NCBI GenBank assembly: GCA_947561585.1
Contig: CANNZV010001136.1
Span: 62,001-126,000, forward strand
Length of the DNA stretch: 64,000 nt
Source of the DNA: Caprella mutica
Lineage: Eukaryota; Arthropoda; Malacostraca; Amphipoda; Caprellidae
Reading direction: 5' to 3'
Below are positions 11,432-30,808 of this stretch, in pieces (the first letter of the stretch is position 1; each line of letters opens with the position of its first letter). The notes beneath the pieces were generated by a model. The model saw nothing but the letters and a program-made list of their open reading frames with translations, ran no database searches and was not told the origin of the DNA. The position numbers were made by a program, and so were the translations under genes.

Positions 11432-14400
11432 GTTGAAATCTATATTTTTCGTACATCATCGGAAATGTTGAGCAGTTCAGCAACTCTAAACTTACCCTTG
11501 TCCGATCATTCAAAACTAGCTACATTAGGAGAATAATTTTGAGTTTGGTCCAAATAATATCTGCAGTTATACGTAGCAGCGATCTTAGGTTTTAGGTTAG
11601 ATTTCGAACGCATCCTTTAATTATTCAAAGACATAGTGGTACAGTTTGAACATATACACAGTCCACTAGACACAATTAAAAGGTAGTCCGCTTTAAGAAA
11701 TATACCTCGAGAAACAAACTACAGCAGATCTAGTGACAAATTTTGAACGGCGGCAGCACCGCAGCTGCTGCTTGAGTCTGAAAACATAACGCTTACAATA
11801 AATCTTAGGTAAAACTGCAGACTATGATGGTATTTAGACTCTATAGTGTTAAATAATAAAGTGATTTGCACAGCCTCCAGGGGATCACGCAACAACCCTT
11901 CAGCCCAACCGCTAGGGCTCATAAGTGGATCGCTCCACCACTTCTATATGTTTTATTTCTCAATACCTGGTCCCAACGTTAGAAAAACAACAATGAATGG
12001 ATGGATGCACCCACTAGTGCTAATAGCAATTAAAATTGTACTTCGTAGATAAGAGGTTCGAAGAGAGAGAAGATCTAATCAGAGACTAGCAATGTAGATA
12101 GGGTTCAGTGCTCAAACTTTAAAAAGTCTTTAACGAAGTGTAGTCCTTTCAGTGTTCCAAGATGACGCTTTTCTTCTTACAAGTATCAAAGAGTATAAAA
12201 ATAATTCATAGGATAAGAATCTAATGATTTATAGTGTCCCAGATTTTGGAAAGTACACCACCATCATATTGTAATGGTCAACAGCTACCGATAAGTAGCT
12301 ACAACTGAGCAACCAGAGCCAATATGGGTGTAAACAACCACCCCAATATTCAGTTTTTGGCACCAAGGATGGAACAACACACAAAAACAACAACCTAGTC
12401 CGTCCAAATGAGTACTAACCAACTACATCACAAAACAAACTAATTAGAATAAATGATCACAGATTGGGCAAAAGGCAGGTAGGCAGGCTACTACTCACTT
12501 AACGTTACAATATTGCATGTTAAGATGCTTGACTAGACAGCTAGTGAACTCTGTCTAAAAATAGTTATCACAGTTGGTTTAGTGTGAAGTGACAAGGCAT
12601 TCCTTGCTTCACTTAGCAGTCACACATTCAACAAGTTAGAGTCTGCAATCACCTACATACGGTTGAGAAAACTCAACTATCTGATACTTTGAACAAAAAC
12701 AAAAGAAATAAACTCTCAAGAAGTAGAATCTTAGCACTTCCAAGAGACGCACCCAAGGTAAACATTTGACGGGAGAAAAATTCAAACGGTCATTATTCAA
12801 AAAATCATTCTCAAATACCTTCATCTTGTTGATGAGAGCATAAACGGAATATAGTTTAACAGCCACTCACTGGCAGCCTTTTTGTGTAAAGAGCGATGAA
12901 TTTTAATCTTCCTGTTTATCAGATGAAGATAGAAAAAAAATAGAATTAACTAACGCTTGTATCGAAGAAACAACAACAAAAAACTTGACTCGAGATATCA
13001 GATTTCGAACACAATAACAAAGAAATAAGTTGAGGGTAAAGTTCTCTGATCATATCAACAGGACACGGTCAACGACGGAAGCATTTTTTTACCAATGACT
13101 AGCAAACACGGTTTTTTTTTTTGGATGGAACCAACAACAACATCAATAACTGCAGCAGCCGCAGTTGTTACTTAAAAACAAACGTCACTTTCAACGACCG
13201 GAGAAAGAATGTCAGAGACCAGGTGTGAGACGCAATATCTTCTCAAGATGGTAAAGCTTTCGCCACACGTGTAGGAGCTACGGTAATCGGAGGGGAAAAC
13301 ATTCTCTGGCGATCGAACGTACCAGTCAAACTATCTCACCAAAATCAGATCTAATTTTAGTGCCAAGTCCAGAGCACCAACATCCTTACGTCTAAATACA
13401 ATGAAAACAAAACTAAAAGAGGTACCCTAACACCAGCAAGTTACGCAAGTTCTCCCCTCCGACAAGTTAACAAGTAGAGTACACATTTTAAACAGTTTAG
13501 TCTTTGGGTTACGGAGCACATTCTCAGAGATCAAAATGGAGTAGCACAAGTTCTTCCATGCTACAATGTACACGCTTACATCGCTAAATGGATACGTATC
13601 CATGATACAATACACTCTCGGTGTATCAAGGATACACTTCCTATTCAGAGATATTGGTAATCTCAGATAGAAATTGCACACAATTTGAATTTCAATTGAC
13701 GGTTCACACACACACACTCAAGATGCGTGCGCCCCGATTAGATTATCACAAGGGACGGCAACATTATTTAGTTCCACTGCTCTTCTAACTACTTAATAAT
13801 ACAAGAGTAAATACCCTAAGAGACCCAAAGAGTAAAAGCTTCTGCAGTGGGCGAGGAAGCGTTAAAACCAGATGATCTCAACAAAACACATCTGTAGATT
13901 TAACTTCCAATTCTACAGAACGAAGCACATACACCATACAGGTCTAATGTAATACTACAAACTAAGGTAAATAAAAATAACAAAAAGCCCTCCGTACCTA
14001 GAGAAAATAGAAGCTAACTATCATATAAGCTTAAAAGTAATTACAGTTACAGTCGGGTCACTACCATCAGTTGTAGCTCCTAAATCCCAGCCTCTGAATA
14101 AAGCTAGTTTTCTTTATTTGCTGTGGTGACTTATCAACTACAGACAGTGTTAACCCGACTAGCCCCAGTTACAGAGGTTAACCTCCAGTACAAGTTACAG
14201 GCAGAGATAATCAGTTCTCTACTTTATGGTAAATCTTTCAGATTCCAATCAATGCGATGAATGATTCACCTTGTACTTGTTTAGTTTTACATATAAATTT
14301 ACCCTACAATCAAATGTCCCTTATATGAAGTTGAAGGATACCCTAAATATAGTATGATTCTACACATAACACCCCACGGAAAAACCAATTGCAGGATTTC

Positions 14401-15145
14401 TCTAGAGATAATGGATATACGATTAGAGATTAGGAAAGTTATCTATTTCAATTGCACGTTCAGTTGGATAGATGAATGCCGTTGACTAGATACGAAGAAA
14501 AGACTTAACATAAAGATATAAAATAACCATAGCGACCTAGAAATCATTTGTTCCTAGATAGCCCCAATATCAAACAGACCTATTCACTTAGGTCCATTTG
14601 TAACATTTTCAACCTACTTACTGATAGTACGATAATTTAAAGACCTACATACCCAATAGTTAATTACTTTTAACAACTCTTCAAAGGGAAAAGTTGACTT
14701 TCCTACATTTCAAAATATCTTCCAAGGATCAGACCACAGTCTCGATTGTTTCCTTTTAATAACCTTAAAACTAATCTAACGAAAAAACGCTCCAGCCACC
14801 ACCACTACAAGAATACCTCAAAGAAAAACAAAAGATAACTAAAAAGGACAGGATAATTTAGAGGTTAAAAGTGGCTGGTAACGTTGCTCCATTTACAGTC
14901 ACGCAGGATGGGATATAACACCCACCCGTGTGACAGACAAACTACTAACAAATTAACATCTAACTAGGCCTACAGGGTCCGAAAAAAGAAGAAGACATCT
15001 TCTGACCTCATAGGGCAACTCGACACTGTCTCAGTAGGGATCTGAAGATTCCTAATTTGTTAAAGGAAGTGCTAATGGAATTGTAGTGTCGAATTACCTA
15101 ACGGGGCGTTGATTTGACCGGTACGAGGGCTCTTGTCATTGCTTC
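11432..15145 (-). other. DDX3 downstream region, probably including its 3' UTR
   Basis: No coding exon found. On the minus strand, possible polyadenylation signals downstream of the DDX3 stop are ATTAAA near 14756 and AATAAA at 14118-14113; which is used cannot be told. Chance ORFs of up to 96 aa have no support. Confidence 0.4.
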
Positions 15146-22412
<7,267 letters not shown>

Positions 22413-23916
22413 TTCACTAATTAAAGTATGAGAATAAGAGTGATAATACTATTGTAATGTTTACTTAAACTAAAAAGCAGCGAGAGTGTTTGTCGGCAAC
22501 GCCGGAGAGTAGCAATGGTGGGTCAGATTCGGCATTTTACACTTCACATTGTTACTAACAATCGGATGGAATCTTCGATTTTCTGCTGCAAGACAATGAT
22601 ACAGCGCCATCTAGTGACCAGTTTTTTTACAATTTATAGTCTAATATTGACTAATATGATCTGAAATTTAAGTGCAATTATTTTATTTCTCATATATACG
22701 TGAATAATGATTATTTTAAAACGAAAATAACTTTTCTCATTTAAATATGTTACATTTTCATAGCTAAGCGGAAGTTAATTAATCACAAAGGATCATGCAT
22801 CTACCTAGAGGGCGCTTTATATTTTATTATTACTTCATCATCTAGAATATAATAGATGGCACCAAATGGTGACACATATCATAATTTATATCTTTCAGTA
22901 GCAATTATCAAATATAGATATATAAACTTAAAGTTTTATGTAAATATTAGGTATATTAAAGAAATTAATATTTCTCATATCTGTAATGAAAAGTAAAAAC
23001 AATGTAAATTAATGATCAGAGTACAGAATCACACAAATTAATTAATTACACAACTAGGCCTAATTCTTATTATCTCTTAGGCCTAATCATTTTATAATTA
23101 GGAAAGATAATTCAAGGAAGGAAGGGAGGAAGGTAGGGGAGTAATTCATAATTAGACTCAGCTATGTAATAAATATAGCTTGCTCAATTTAATTGCTCTT
23201 CATATAAAAGAATATACCTATTTGATTGTCTTAGTTACATGCATGTAAAAATGATATTTTTGCAAAGACATTCTTTATAAACCTAGTTTTCTTAACATGA
23301 ACAAATCAGAATTATATAGGCCTATTAGATTAGGTATGTATTTCTATTTTCACGCTCATGCCCTGTGTATCATTGTATTAGTATTCACTATAATAATTGC
23401 ATTTAATATGAATATTATCCGAGAACATGGTTCATTTCTAAAGGACTCATATATAAATTACTACAAACACAATAATACCCTAAATACCTTATTATTATTA
23501 TTAAGCAGGGTAGGCTTAACTCGATCAGTACTATAATTTAGACAACACATTTGAGGGGTTTCGGTTTGCAAGGAGATCCACTAAAGAAATCTTCATCTGA
23601 AGACCAGAGACTATACAGTATATTGTCAAATATCTCTCAATTAATTACCTAACTCAAAGTTAAACGCTTGGCTGCAGGTCTAAATTTGCCTGATGATTCG
23701 GAACTAGGTTCAATCTCTTTTGAATCCTTATTGAACTAACGCACTTCTCTTCTCTTTTTACTCAAAGTTCCAAATCCGGCCCACTTTATATAGTTCTAAT
23801 TCTCCATTGCTCAAATTCAATGAGAGGAAACATCTAAACCTGAAAGCTATTTTAGGTTCGGATATTTTCCTAAAGATATAGGAAAATAGTGATTTCAATT
23901 GAAAAAATTGTGCTTT
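22413..23916. other. DDX3 5' flank and spacer to tRNA-Ile
   Basis: Just above the DDX3 start is a slightly GC-richer patch (gtcggcaacgccggagagta, about 22491-22510) that could hold the promoter. The rest is AT-rich. A 79-aa ORF at 23297 is hydrophobic by composition and unsupported. Confidence 0.45.
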
Positions 23917-23989
23917 GGCCAGTATGGGGATCGAACCCACGACATCCGCGTTATTAGCACGGCGCTCTAACCAACTGAGCTAACCGGCC
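23917..23989 (-). tRNA. tRNA-Ile (anticodon AAT)
   Basis: The minus strand folds as a complete tRNA: acceptor GGCCGGT/ACTGGCC, D arm GCTCAGTTGGTTAGAGC (A box), anticodon loop CTAATAA (AAT), and T arm GTGGGTTCGATCCCCAT (B box). It closely matches the standard eukaryotic tRNA-Ile-AAT. No intron. Confidence 0.95.
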
Positions 23990-24387
23990 CCGACACATAA
24001 GGAGATTAAAATCATTATTGTTTAGTATTTAGCTATGTTTGATAATATATAATCAAATGAATCTTTGGCTAAACTTCCAACTAGTTCAAAAAAATAAAAT
24101 AATAATAATGTAGGTACCTACTATAACAATTTTAATACAAAAGATTTTCATACAAATATTTTGAGTCCACTTTATTAACACGGCGCTCTAACCAACTGAG
24201 CTAACCGGCCCCGACAACTGACGAGACTAAAATCATTATTGTTTAGTATTTAGCTATGTTTGATAATATATAATAAAATGAATCTTTGGCTAAACTCCCA
24301 ACTAGTTCAAAAAAAAAAACAATAATGTACCTACTATAACAATTTTAATATAAAAGATTTTCATACAATTATTTTGAGTCAACTTTA
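23949..24387. repeat. Tandem duplication of about 220 bp spanning half a tRNA
   Basis: Two adjacent copies share ccggccccgaca, aaaatcattattgtttagta and further downstream sequence with few differences and a short indel near the A-run. The copy edge coincides with the tRNA anticodon loop. Confidence 0.85.
24172..24210 (-). pseudogene. Half tRNA-Ile (5' half) from a local duplication
   Basis: The 5' acceptor strand, D arm and anticodon stem of the neighbouring tRNA-Ile are repeated here with one change in the anticodon loop; the 3' half is absent. The following roughly 170 bp also duplicates the sequence next to the intact tRNA (23990-24165 versus 24211-24387), so this is a tandem duplication with its breakpoint in the anticodon loop. 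Confidence 0.85.
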
Positions 24388-24877
24388 ACTTTCTCAGAAT
24401 GGTTTGATATACATATGTATATCAAAAACATTTTTACTTGGTGTACAGTCAAAGAAAAAAGTATATCCTAATGATTTTTTGCTCTGTTTACTATAATGCC
24501 ACATTTCTAAAATGAAACTTTACTAAATGTAATGCTTGAAGGTATTTTAAAATTGGTCTTGAAAACGACGACCCATTTTTAAAAGATTTGAGAATAATAG
24601 GAAATTAGAAAAAGGTGATTTGAGAAATTAACTTCATGCGAAGGCTCTTTTTCTCTGATGTTACATATAAAGATGTGAGTGTTCAAAGAATTTCCAAGTC
24701 TTGAATATTATCATTTTGATCTATTACCATTCATAAATAATTGATAGTGAAGAAAATTAATAATTTTAAGCAACTTCGGAAATCAATTGTCTTTTATTGG
24801 TCCTACATATATTCGCAATTGTAAGTGATTTGCATCCGTAATTATGATAATGAACGACGTTATTATTTATATTTTAG

Positions 24878-25004
24878 GTGTTTTACAAATTGTTCATATC
24901 CACTACGAGGCGATCCAAAAACACATGAAGAGAAAAAGGGCTCGTAGAAGAGGGGACACTGAAAGTACGCTCCATACAATGAATCGACCACACGGCTACC
25001 ACAG
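24878..25004 (+). CDS. Orphan candidate exon (basic peptide)
   Basis: A stretch bounded by a ttatattttag acceptor and an accacag/gtaact donor has one open frame of about 42 residues, very basic in the middle (HMKRKRARRRGD) and ending NRPHGYH. It sits about 40 bp before the 36-bp minisatellite. No partner exon was found and the protein is not recognised, so it may be chance. Confidence 0.25.
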
Positions 25005-25044
25005 GTAACTGTGTCAACCCAGTGCATGTATGGAGAAAATAGAC

Positions 25045-25690
25045 ACCCATGGATAAGAGACCTACACAATCAATTTGCTTACCCATGGATAAGAGACCTA
25101 CACAGTCAGTCTGCTTACCCATGGATAAGAGACCTACACAGTCAGTCTGCTTACCCATGGATAAGAGACCTACACAGTCAGTCTGCTTACCCATGGATAA
25201 GAGACCAACACAGTCAGTCTGCTTACCCATGGATAAGAGACCTACACAGTCAGTCTGGTTACCCATAGCTAAGAGACCTACACAGTCAGTCTGCTTACCC
25301 ATGGATAAGAGACCTACGCAGTCAGTCTGCTTACCCATGGATAAGAGACCAACACAGTCAGTCTGCTTACCCATGGATAAGAGACCTACACAGTCAGTCT
25401 GCTTACCCATGGATAAGAGACCTACGCAGTCAGTCTGCTTACCCATGGATAAGAGACCTACACAGTCAGTCTGGTTACCCATAGCTAAGAGACCTACACA
25501 GTCAGTCTGCTTACCCATGGATAAGAGACCAACACAGTCAGTCTGCTTACCCATGGATAAGAGACCTACACAGTCAGTCTGGTTACCCATAGCTAAGAGA
25601 CCTACACAGTCAGTCTGCTTACCCATGGATAAGAGACCTACACAGTCAGTCTGCTTACCCATGGATAAGAGACCTACACAGTCAGTCTGC
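25045..25690. repeat. 36-bp minisatellite, about 18 copies
   Basis: Units contain acccatggataagagaccta and cacagtcagtctgctt. A variant unit (ggttacccatagct) occurs at about 25257, 25473 and 25581, spaced at multiples of 36 bp. Because 36 is divisible by three, both strands stay open (215 and 259 aa). Confidence 0.95.
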
Positions 25691-27064
25691 CGATGAGCCT
25701 CTTTGTTATACAGCTCTTTTTGTGCATGCTTAAGAATGTACTACTATGCATACTTTTTATCAAGCACTGAAACACTGTATAATTATATTGACTATTACTG
25801 CACTACAGTACCTGTTGTTGAATCTATATTTAGTATATTATATAATTTTTTATTCAGATATACAAGTACGTATTATGGATGCATATTACATACTGGGTGT
25901 TTCATTTCAGATCCAACGAAATTCAACAGCTTGCATGTAAAGCCAAAATGAAAGCTTTTTCTGGAAATAAAAAATGTACAAAAATGCTTTGTTCAGCCTC
26001 TGATTCTAAGATAATTTTTTCTGACATACACAGGGAATTTCACATAAAACAAACATTGTTCCACGAAAACCAAAATTAATAAAACTGCTAATTTTGAAGA
26101 TATTGACTTTACGTTCACATTAGTAAAAATTAAATATAAATAATATATAAATAGTAACATAACAGACCAATTAATACCTATTATAATGTTTAAAAAAGTA
26201 CAATAATTGTCGTATAATTAATTTTCCACTAATAACCATCTGATAGGAAGGTAAGTACTTTTAAATATCTATCTAGGTAGCAGTCATTTTAAAACTTTTA
26301 TAGTCGTATCTTCAAGAAAATGCAATTTTGATAATTTTTGTTTTCAGGAAACAGTGTTCGTTTTATATGAAAATCGCAATTGTATGTCAGAAAAATTTCT
26401 CTACAACCAGGGCATCATCATCTCGATAACGCAGCATTTTGGACATTTTTTTTATTCCTGAACTAGTGTTTCTTTTTTTATTCTTTTATGGAAGCTCTCT
26501 AGAATTAAACACCTTATTTACCCAAAAAAGCATATCCAAGAACTATACATTTTTATATATATTTATATATTTTTTAATTGTTAAATATTATTGTGACCTG
26601 TATGCATGACATACTGCCACTTATTACTATTTTTCCTTTTAATATGTGTTTCTAAATAAAAGTGCGATACATGGACGGACGGACGCGGTTCTTTATATAT
26701 ATGATAATGCTATAGAATTACAGAGGATGAAATTAGGGTATGTTCCAAGCTATCGAACTGTTCCACATTTTCGATTGCATAAGAAAAATACCTTACAAAT
26801 TATATAACTAGCATTTTAATCCGCATCCTTGGTACCGCCAGGAATCATGGATATATGTACCAATTTTAATCTGAAAGTTAAATATAATATATATTGATAT
26901 TTACAATATATATTGTAAACATATATAGGTCACATATTAAAAAATATATCACAATGAGAATAAGCGTTCCATGCTACGTAATATACTCAATATATTTATA
27001 AGCAAGACCAATCAACTGATAAAAAGCTTGAGATAAGTAAGCATTAGAATTAAACTAAAATGTA
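25691..27064. other. Non-coding DNA between array and tRNA-Tyr
   Basis: Contains a half MITE at 26734-26862 and otherwise AT-rich sequence. ORFs of up to 82 aa are unsupported. Confidence 0.55.
26734..26862 (+). mobile_element. Half MITE (TAGGGTA family) joined to degenerate palindromic core
   Basis: TAGGGTATGTTCCAAGCTAT, then ttccacattttcgattgcat, matches the left end of the 3963-4118 MITE. It is followed by an AT-rich part and cttggtacc...aatcatggata, a decayed form of the palindrome in the 42612-42746 copy. The right end is absent. Confidence 0.6.
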
Positions 27065-27150
27065 CCTTCGATAGCTCAGTTGGTAGAGCGGTGGACTGTA
27101 GAAAGTATGCGGCTATCCATAGGTCACTGGTGCAAATCCGGTTCGAAGGA
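27065..27150 (+). tRNA. tRNA-Tyr (anticodon GTA) with 13-nt intron
   Basis: Acceptor CCTTCGA/TCGAAGG, D arm TAGCTCAGTTGGTAGAGC, anticodon GTA at 27098-27100, an intron at about 27102-27114 one base 3' of the anticodon, and T arm GGTGCAAATCC region. Removing 13 nt gives a normal 73-nt tRNA. Introns are the rule in eukaryotic nuclear tRNA-Tyr genes. Confidence 0.93.
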
Positions 27151-28013
27151 AATGTTTTTAGCTTCTCAAGTGTATGGTTCTTTTCGTGAAGTGATGACAA
27201 ATCTCTTCTCGGAAAGTTTTCCCTTACTACTCGTTTGCGACAACATTGACATCACTGAAAAATAGCTATTGTTCAGGAGATGCATTTTAATAAATCAAAA
27301 AGCGTTCAAAATTGTTAATAGCCCCAAAACATCACAGGTTGAACTGTTTGAAACATTTAATAGGCCTCTAAGTTTAGAAACAACAAATAGGCCCTTAAAC
27401 TAGAAATTATTATATATTTACTAATTGAAATATTATTATGACATTTATGTTATGTCGTTAGTACATTTAGCCTCTGTAGGGGTCAATTTTTGAGCTACAA
27501 CTGTGACACTTCTAACCAGAAAATCAGCGTTGTAAGTTGGATATGTCAATATGGGTAACAAAAAATACATTTTTTTGAGTAATGACACGTAGAGGAATAC
27601 TGAGCAATGATTGGTCCATTCATTTTGCGCCAAAGAGACTAATGTAATTCGTGTACCCAGTAAAATGAGGTGATTTGACCCCCGTTAATTTGCCCCCGAT
27701 AATTTAGCTCCCTGGTAATTTGACTCCAGGTATTTTCAAATAAAATAATATATTAAATTATGATAATAGATGCAAATAAATAGTACATTAAAATGATAAT
27801 AAGATACAATAATATAATAAAATATAATTGTATATTAAATTAAAATTGCATATTAAAATATAATATTACACACGATGTAGAAGCGATTTGAACAGTCCAG
27901 AAGAATATATCTTGAATCGATAAACTAATGAATTTATCCTAAAATCTTGTAGCATGATAACATAATATTGACATAGTATTTAATAAAGTGCATTATCAAA
28001 GAATCAATTAACG

Positions 28014-28315
28014 GGTGTCGAATTACCAGGTGTCACGTTACCATGCAGGGTGTCAAATTACCGGTGGTAAAATTACCAGAGGTCAAACTACCGGTGGTCA
28101 AATTACCAGTGGTCAAATTACCAGAGGTCAAACTACCGGTGGTCAAATTACCAGTGGTCAAATTACCAGAGGTCAAACTACCGGTGGTAAAATTACCAGA
28201 GGTCAAACTACCGGTGGTCGAATTACCGGTGGTCAAATTACCAGGGGTCAAATTATACCTATACCGGTGGTCAAATTACCAGGGGTAAATCATCGGTGGA
28301 CATATTACCGGTCAC
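28014..28315. repeat. 15-bp minisatellite, about 20 copies
   Basis: Units such as ggtcaaattaccagt and ggtcaaactaccggt alternate, giving a partly regular 45-bp higher-order pattern. Upstream sequence from about 27660 holds degenerate versions (aatttgaccccc, taatttgactcc). Confidence 0.9.
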
Positions 28316-28573
28316 TGAAATGAAACTATTTCTCTTTTTCTATAATATATGGTTTGCGTGATGAATGGAAATTAGAACTGCATTAGCGCTTCATCTTGCA
28401 AAGAATTTGCACGCTTTACCATTTATCTAACGAGATATCAATTAGAAAGTCATTATATACAGTACATACAAAAAAGAAAAAGTACAATGTAAGTTCAATG
28501 AATTTGAAGATGATGTATACCTTGTATACTATTCTGTTATTTTTTCAGAATAGATGTGTCTGTAGTGGTTATA

Positions 28574-28972
28574 CAGTAGAGCTCCTCTATAGTGAACTTC
28601 AACTTTTTCACTATATAGAGACTAGAAGACTGGTACTAGAGGATGTTTAAGGGATGAAAAGAAAACTCCCCTCTCCATGGCAGACTATACAAAATATTTT
28701 TTTAAAATAAATTCATTATACTATTTTCAGATTCAGATTTTCAGAACAATAAAAATCAGGATGGTTCACTATACACATGACTTCATTGTAGAGGAGTTGT
28801 CCTGGTAGAACTCCTGTTTCATGAAATACAACTAATCTACTATATAGGGATTCATAGAAAACTTATAGTCATTTATGGCAGACTAAACTAAATGTGTTCA
28901 CTGCAGAGGTAATTGAATCACTATATCAGGATGGTTAGCTGTACAGGAATTCACTATAGAGGAGTTATACTG
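28574..28972. mobile_element. Pogo/Tigger-like MITE cluster (CAGTA...TACTG ends)
   Basis: Starts CAGTAGAGCTCCTCTATAGT and ends actatagaggagttatactg, an inverse. Internal copies of the same end (aggagttgtcctggtagaac near 28795-28815) suggest nested or composite insertion. A further half copy starts at 51386. Assignment to pogo-like elements rests on the CAGT-type terminus and is inference; a TA duplication is not intact. Confidence 0.6.
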
Positions 28973-29522
28973 CAATAAGACTTATTAGTGTACTTAAATA
29001 ACGTGTCATCAATATGGTATTAATATTGGTGCAATTTAACAATCAACTGGTCCGTTCCTCCAGATTTAGCATACACTTTTTGATGTCGATAATATCACAT
29101 TGTAAAGTGTTATTAATGACAGAGGTTGCTTTTATATTTTTGTTATGGATAACTGATCGAATTTTTGAAACTGTAAATAAAACACTATAAAATAGAATGT
29201 TCAAACTATTTAAAGAGGCGGAGATGATAAAGACTTCTAGAAATGAGTCTGGATTCGATAAAAAGCAAATCTATTCATATTAATAATTTTAAGTTACTGA
29301 AATGCTTAGAAAATAACGAAAATACATGAAATGAACATCTATTAGCGTGCGGAATTGGTTGAAAGAAAGATGTCAATCCTTGACATTTAATATATATAAT
29401 TTCTCATATATATTTTTCATAGTTCCTTGAAAGATGCCCACAGGAAAAGAGCCCACAAAAAAATAGCTCAAACATGAATTAGAATTAATTTATAATTTTT
29501 TCTCTTTAGATTTTCTTTAGAC

Positions 29523-29709
29523 AGTCCCCGCAGTGATCGAAAGAGAACCAAAACATTCTTTGCTGGGCTGAAAAGGACGTTGAAGTCAGACCCAAGCCAG
29601 CCGATGTCAAAACTGGCACAAAAGCGCAGCGTGAGTCGTAGCACCATCAGCAGGGCAGTCAAGGAAGATCTTGGTATGAAGTCATACGTAAGGAGAGTCC
29701 GTAACCTCC
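29523..29709 (+). pseudogene. Mariner-like transposase N-terminal (HTH) remnant
   Basis: The frame reads SDRKRTKTFFAGLKRTLKSD, then SQPMSKLAQKRSVSRSTISR, AVKEDLGMKSYVRRVRNLLT. The pattern 'S-x-LAx-x-x-x-VSx-x-TI-x-RAVKxDLGxKSY' is the helix-turn-helix region of mariner-type transposases. The DDE/D catalytic part is missing. The frame is broken by a MITE inserted at 29714; after it, a stop comes within a few codons, so the copy was probably already decayed. Confidence 0.7.
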
Positions 29710-29713
29710 TAAC

Positions 29714-29912
29714 AGGCCCGCTTCACACTTGCATTTTTAACAGCGCGGAAAAAAAACTCTTCTTAAAATGTGGTCACACTTGCGTTATTTTATCGCTGAA
29801 GTAAAAATTTATTGTTATTCTTCCATCAGCGTTAAAAAAAACGAATGTGTAAACACATTTTAAGAAGAACATTTTTTTTGCGCTGTTAAAAATGAAAGTG
29901 TGAAGCGGGCCT
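29714..29912. mobile_element. 199-bp MITE inserted in the transposase remnant, TSD TAAC
   Basis: The termini AGGCCCGCTTCACACTTGCA and the reverse complement of the right end match over about 60 bp with few differences. Direct TAAC copies flank it at 29710-29713 and 29913-29916, consistent with a 4-bp target-site duplication. It has no coding capacity. The superfamily is not assigned. Confidence 0.85.
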
Positions 29913-29916
29913 TAAC

Positions 29917-30808
29917 CATGCAATGAACAAGCGAAGAACGAATATTCATAGCAAAAACTTATGTGAGATCAAAATGTCACTGAAGTTGTTCTATTTCCAA
30001 ATAGTTTCTAAGGAAGAAGTTTAAGCACCCTGTATTAAAATGTCTAAAATTGAAAAAAAAATTCTTTTTATTCACTGCCTTTTAGTAAGTAAAATCACAG
30101 AGTTAGCTCTAAGAATAACTTTCGCGCAATGGCAAAAATAATCTCACTCTTTGGTTACCTGTTCTTAGACTATGTCCATCAGTTCAATATTGTTTTTAAT
30201 TGTTAATAGTAAAATAAGAGGCGGAGAAAAAGAGACCAAGATACAGTTTTTTCGTCTATTGGCTAACGATTTACAAGTATTTGAAAAAGCGGAAACATTT
30301 TTGTGGCCCATACTGTAGTAATGCTGTGTGATAATTTTCAGCACTAAATGTACAGGGTGTCCCATTAAAAAGTGTGCTCAACTCCGTAAGGTCAATAATT
30401 TATAAATGGAATAACTTTTGTTTATATGCTTTTAAAACCCGGAACTAAATCTATTTAATTAATGATGTTGTCGTCTAATAAAGATATTCTTTATGTTAGA
30501 ACTTACTTCATTGTCCGAATTCTGACCGTTTGCACAAAGACATTTTCACCACCCATCATTAATATCGTTATAACATTCACACAAATCTGTATGAAAATTT
30601 AACTGTGAATGAAGAAGAGTTCAACAAACAAAATGATACTTAATAGAAAACTGTACCTTCAGTAGTTACTGAAATATGCTATTTTAAAGTTGGGTACATT
30701 TTTTTCTGGGACACCCTCTGCAAAACCTCAGCTTGTTCGAGTCGTTCATGATACTAGTTAAGCTTAATGTTTTCTAATTATTTCGAGAACATTCTTTCTT
30801 TTCTCAAG
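29917..30808. other. Spacer upstream of the lectin exons
   Basis: Should contain the earlier exon(s) of the F-type lectin gene if it is complete, but none could be recognised. A 66-aa minus-strand ORF is unsupported. Confidence 0.4.

Noticed and set aside
11719..12060. Possible tRNA-derived SINE (gcggttgggct and ggttcgaagag motifs)
   Set aside because: A- and B-box-like pieces are on different strands and wrongly spaced; no second copy in the window.
23297..23536. 79-aa hydrophobic ORF
   Set aside because: AT-rich composition alone gives hydrophobic codons; no splice or domain support.
24883..25696. 215- and 259-aa ORFs on opposite strands
   Set aside because: 36-bp array, divisible by three, open on both strands; no evidence for a protein.
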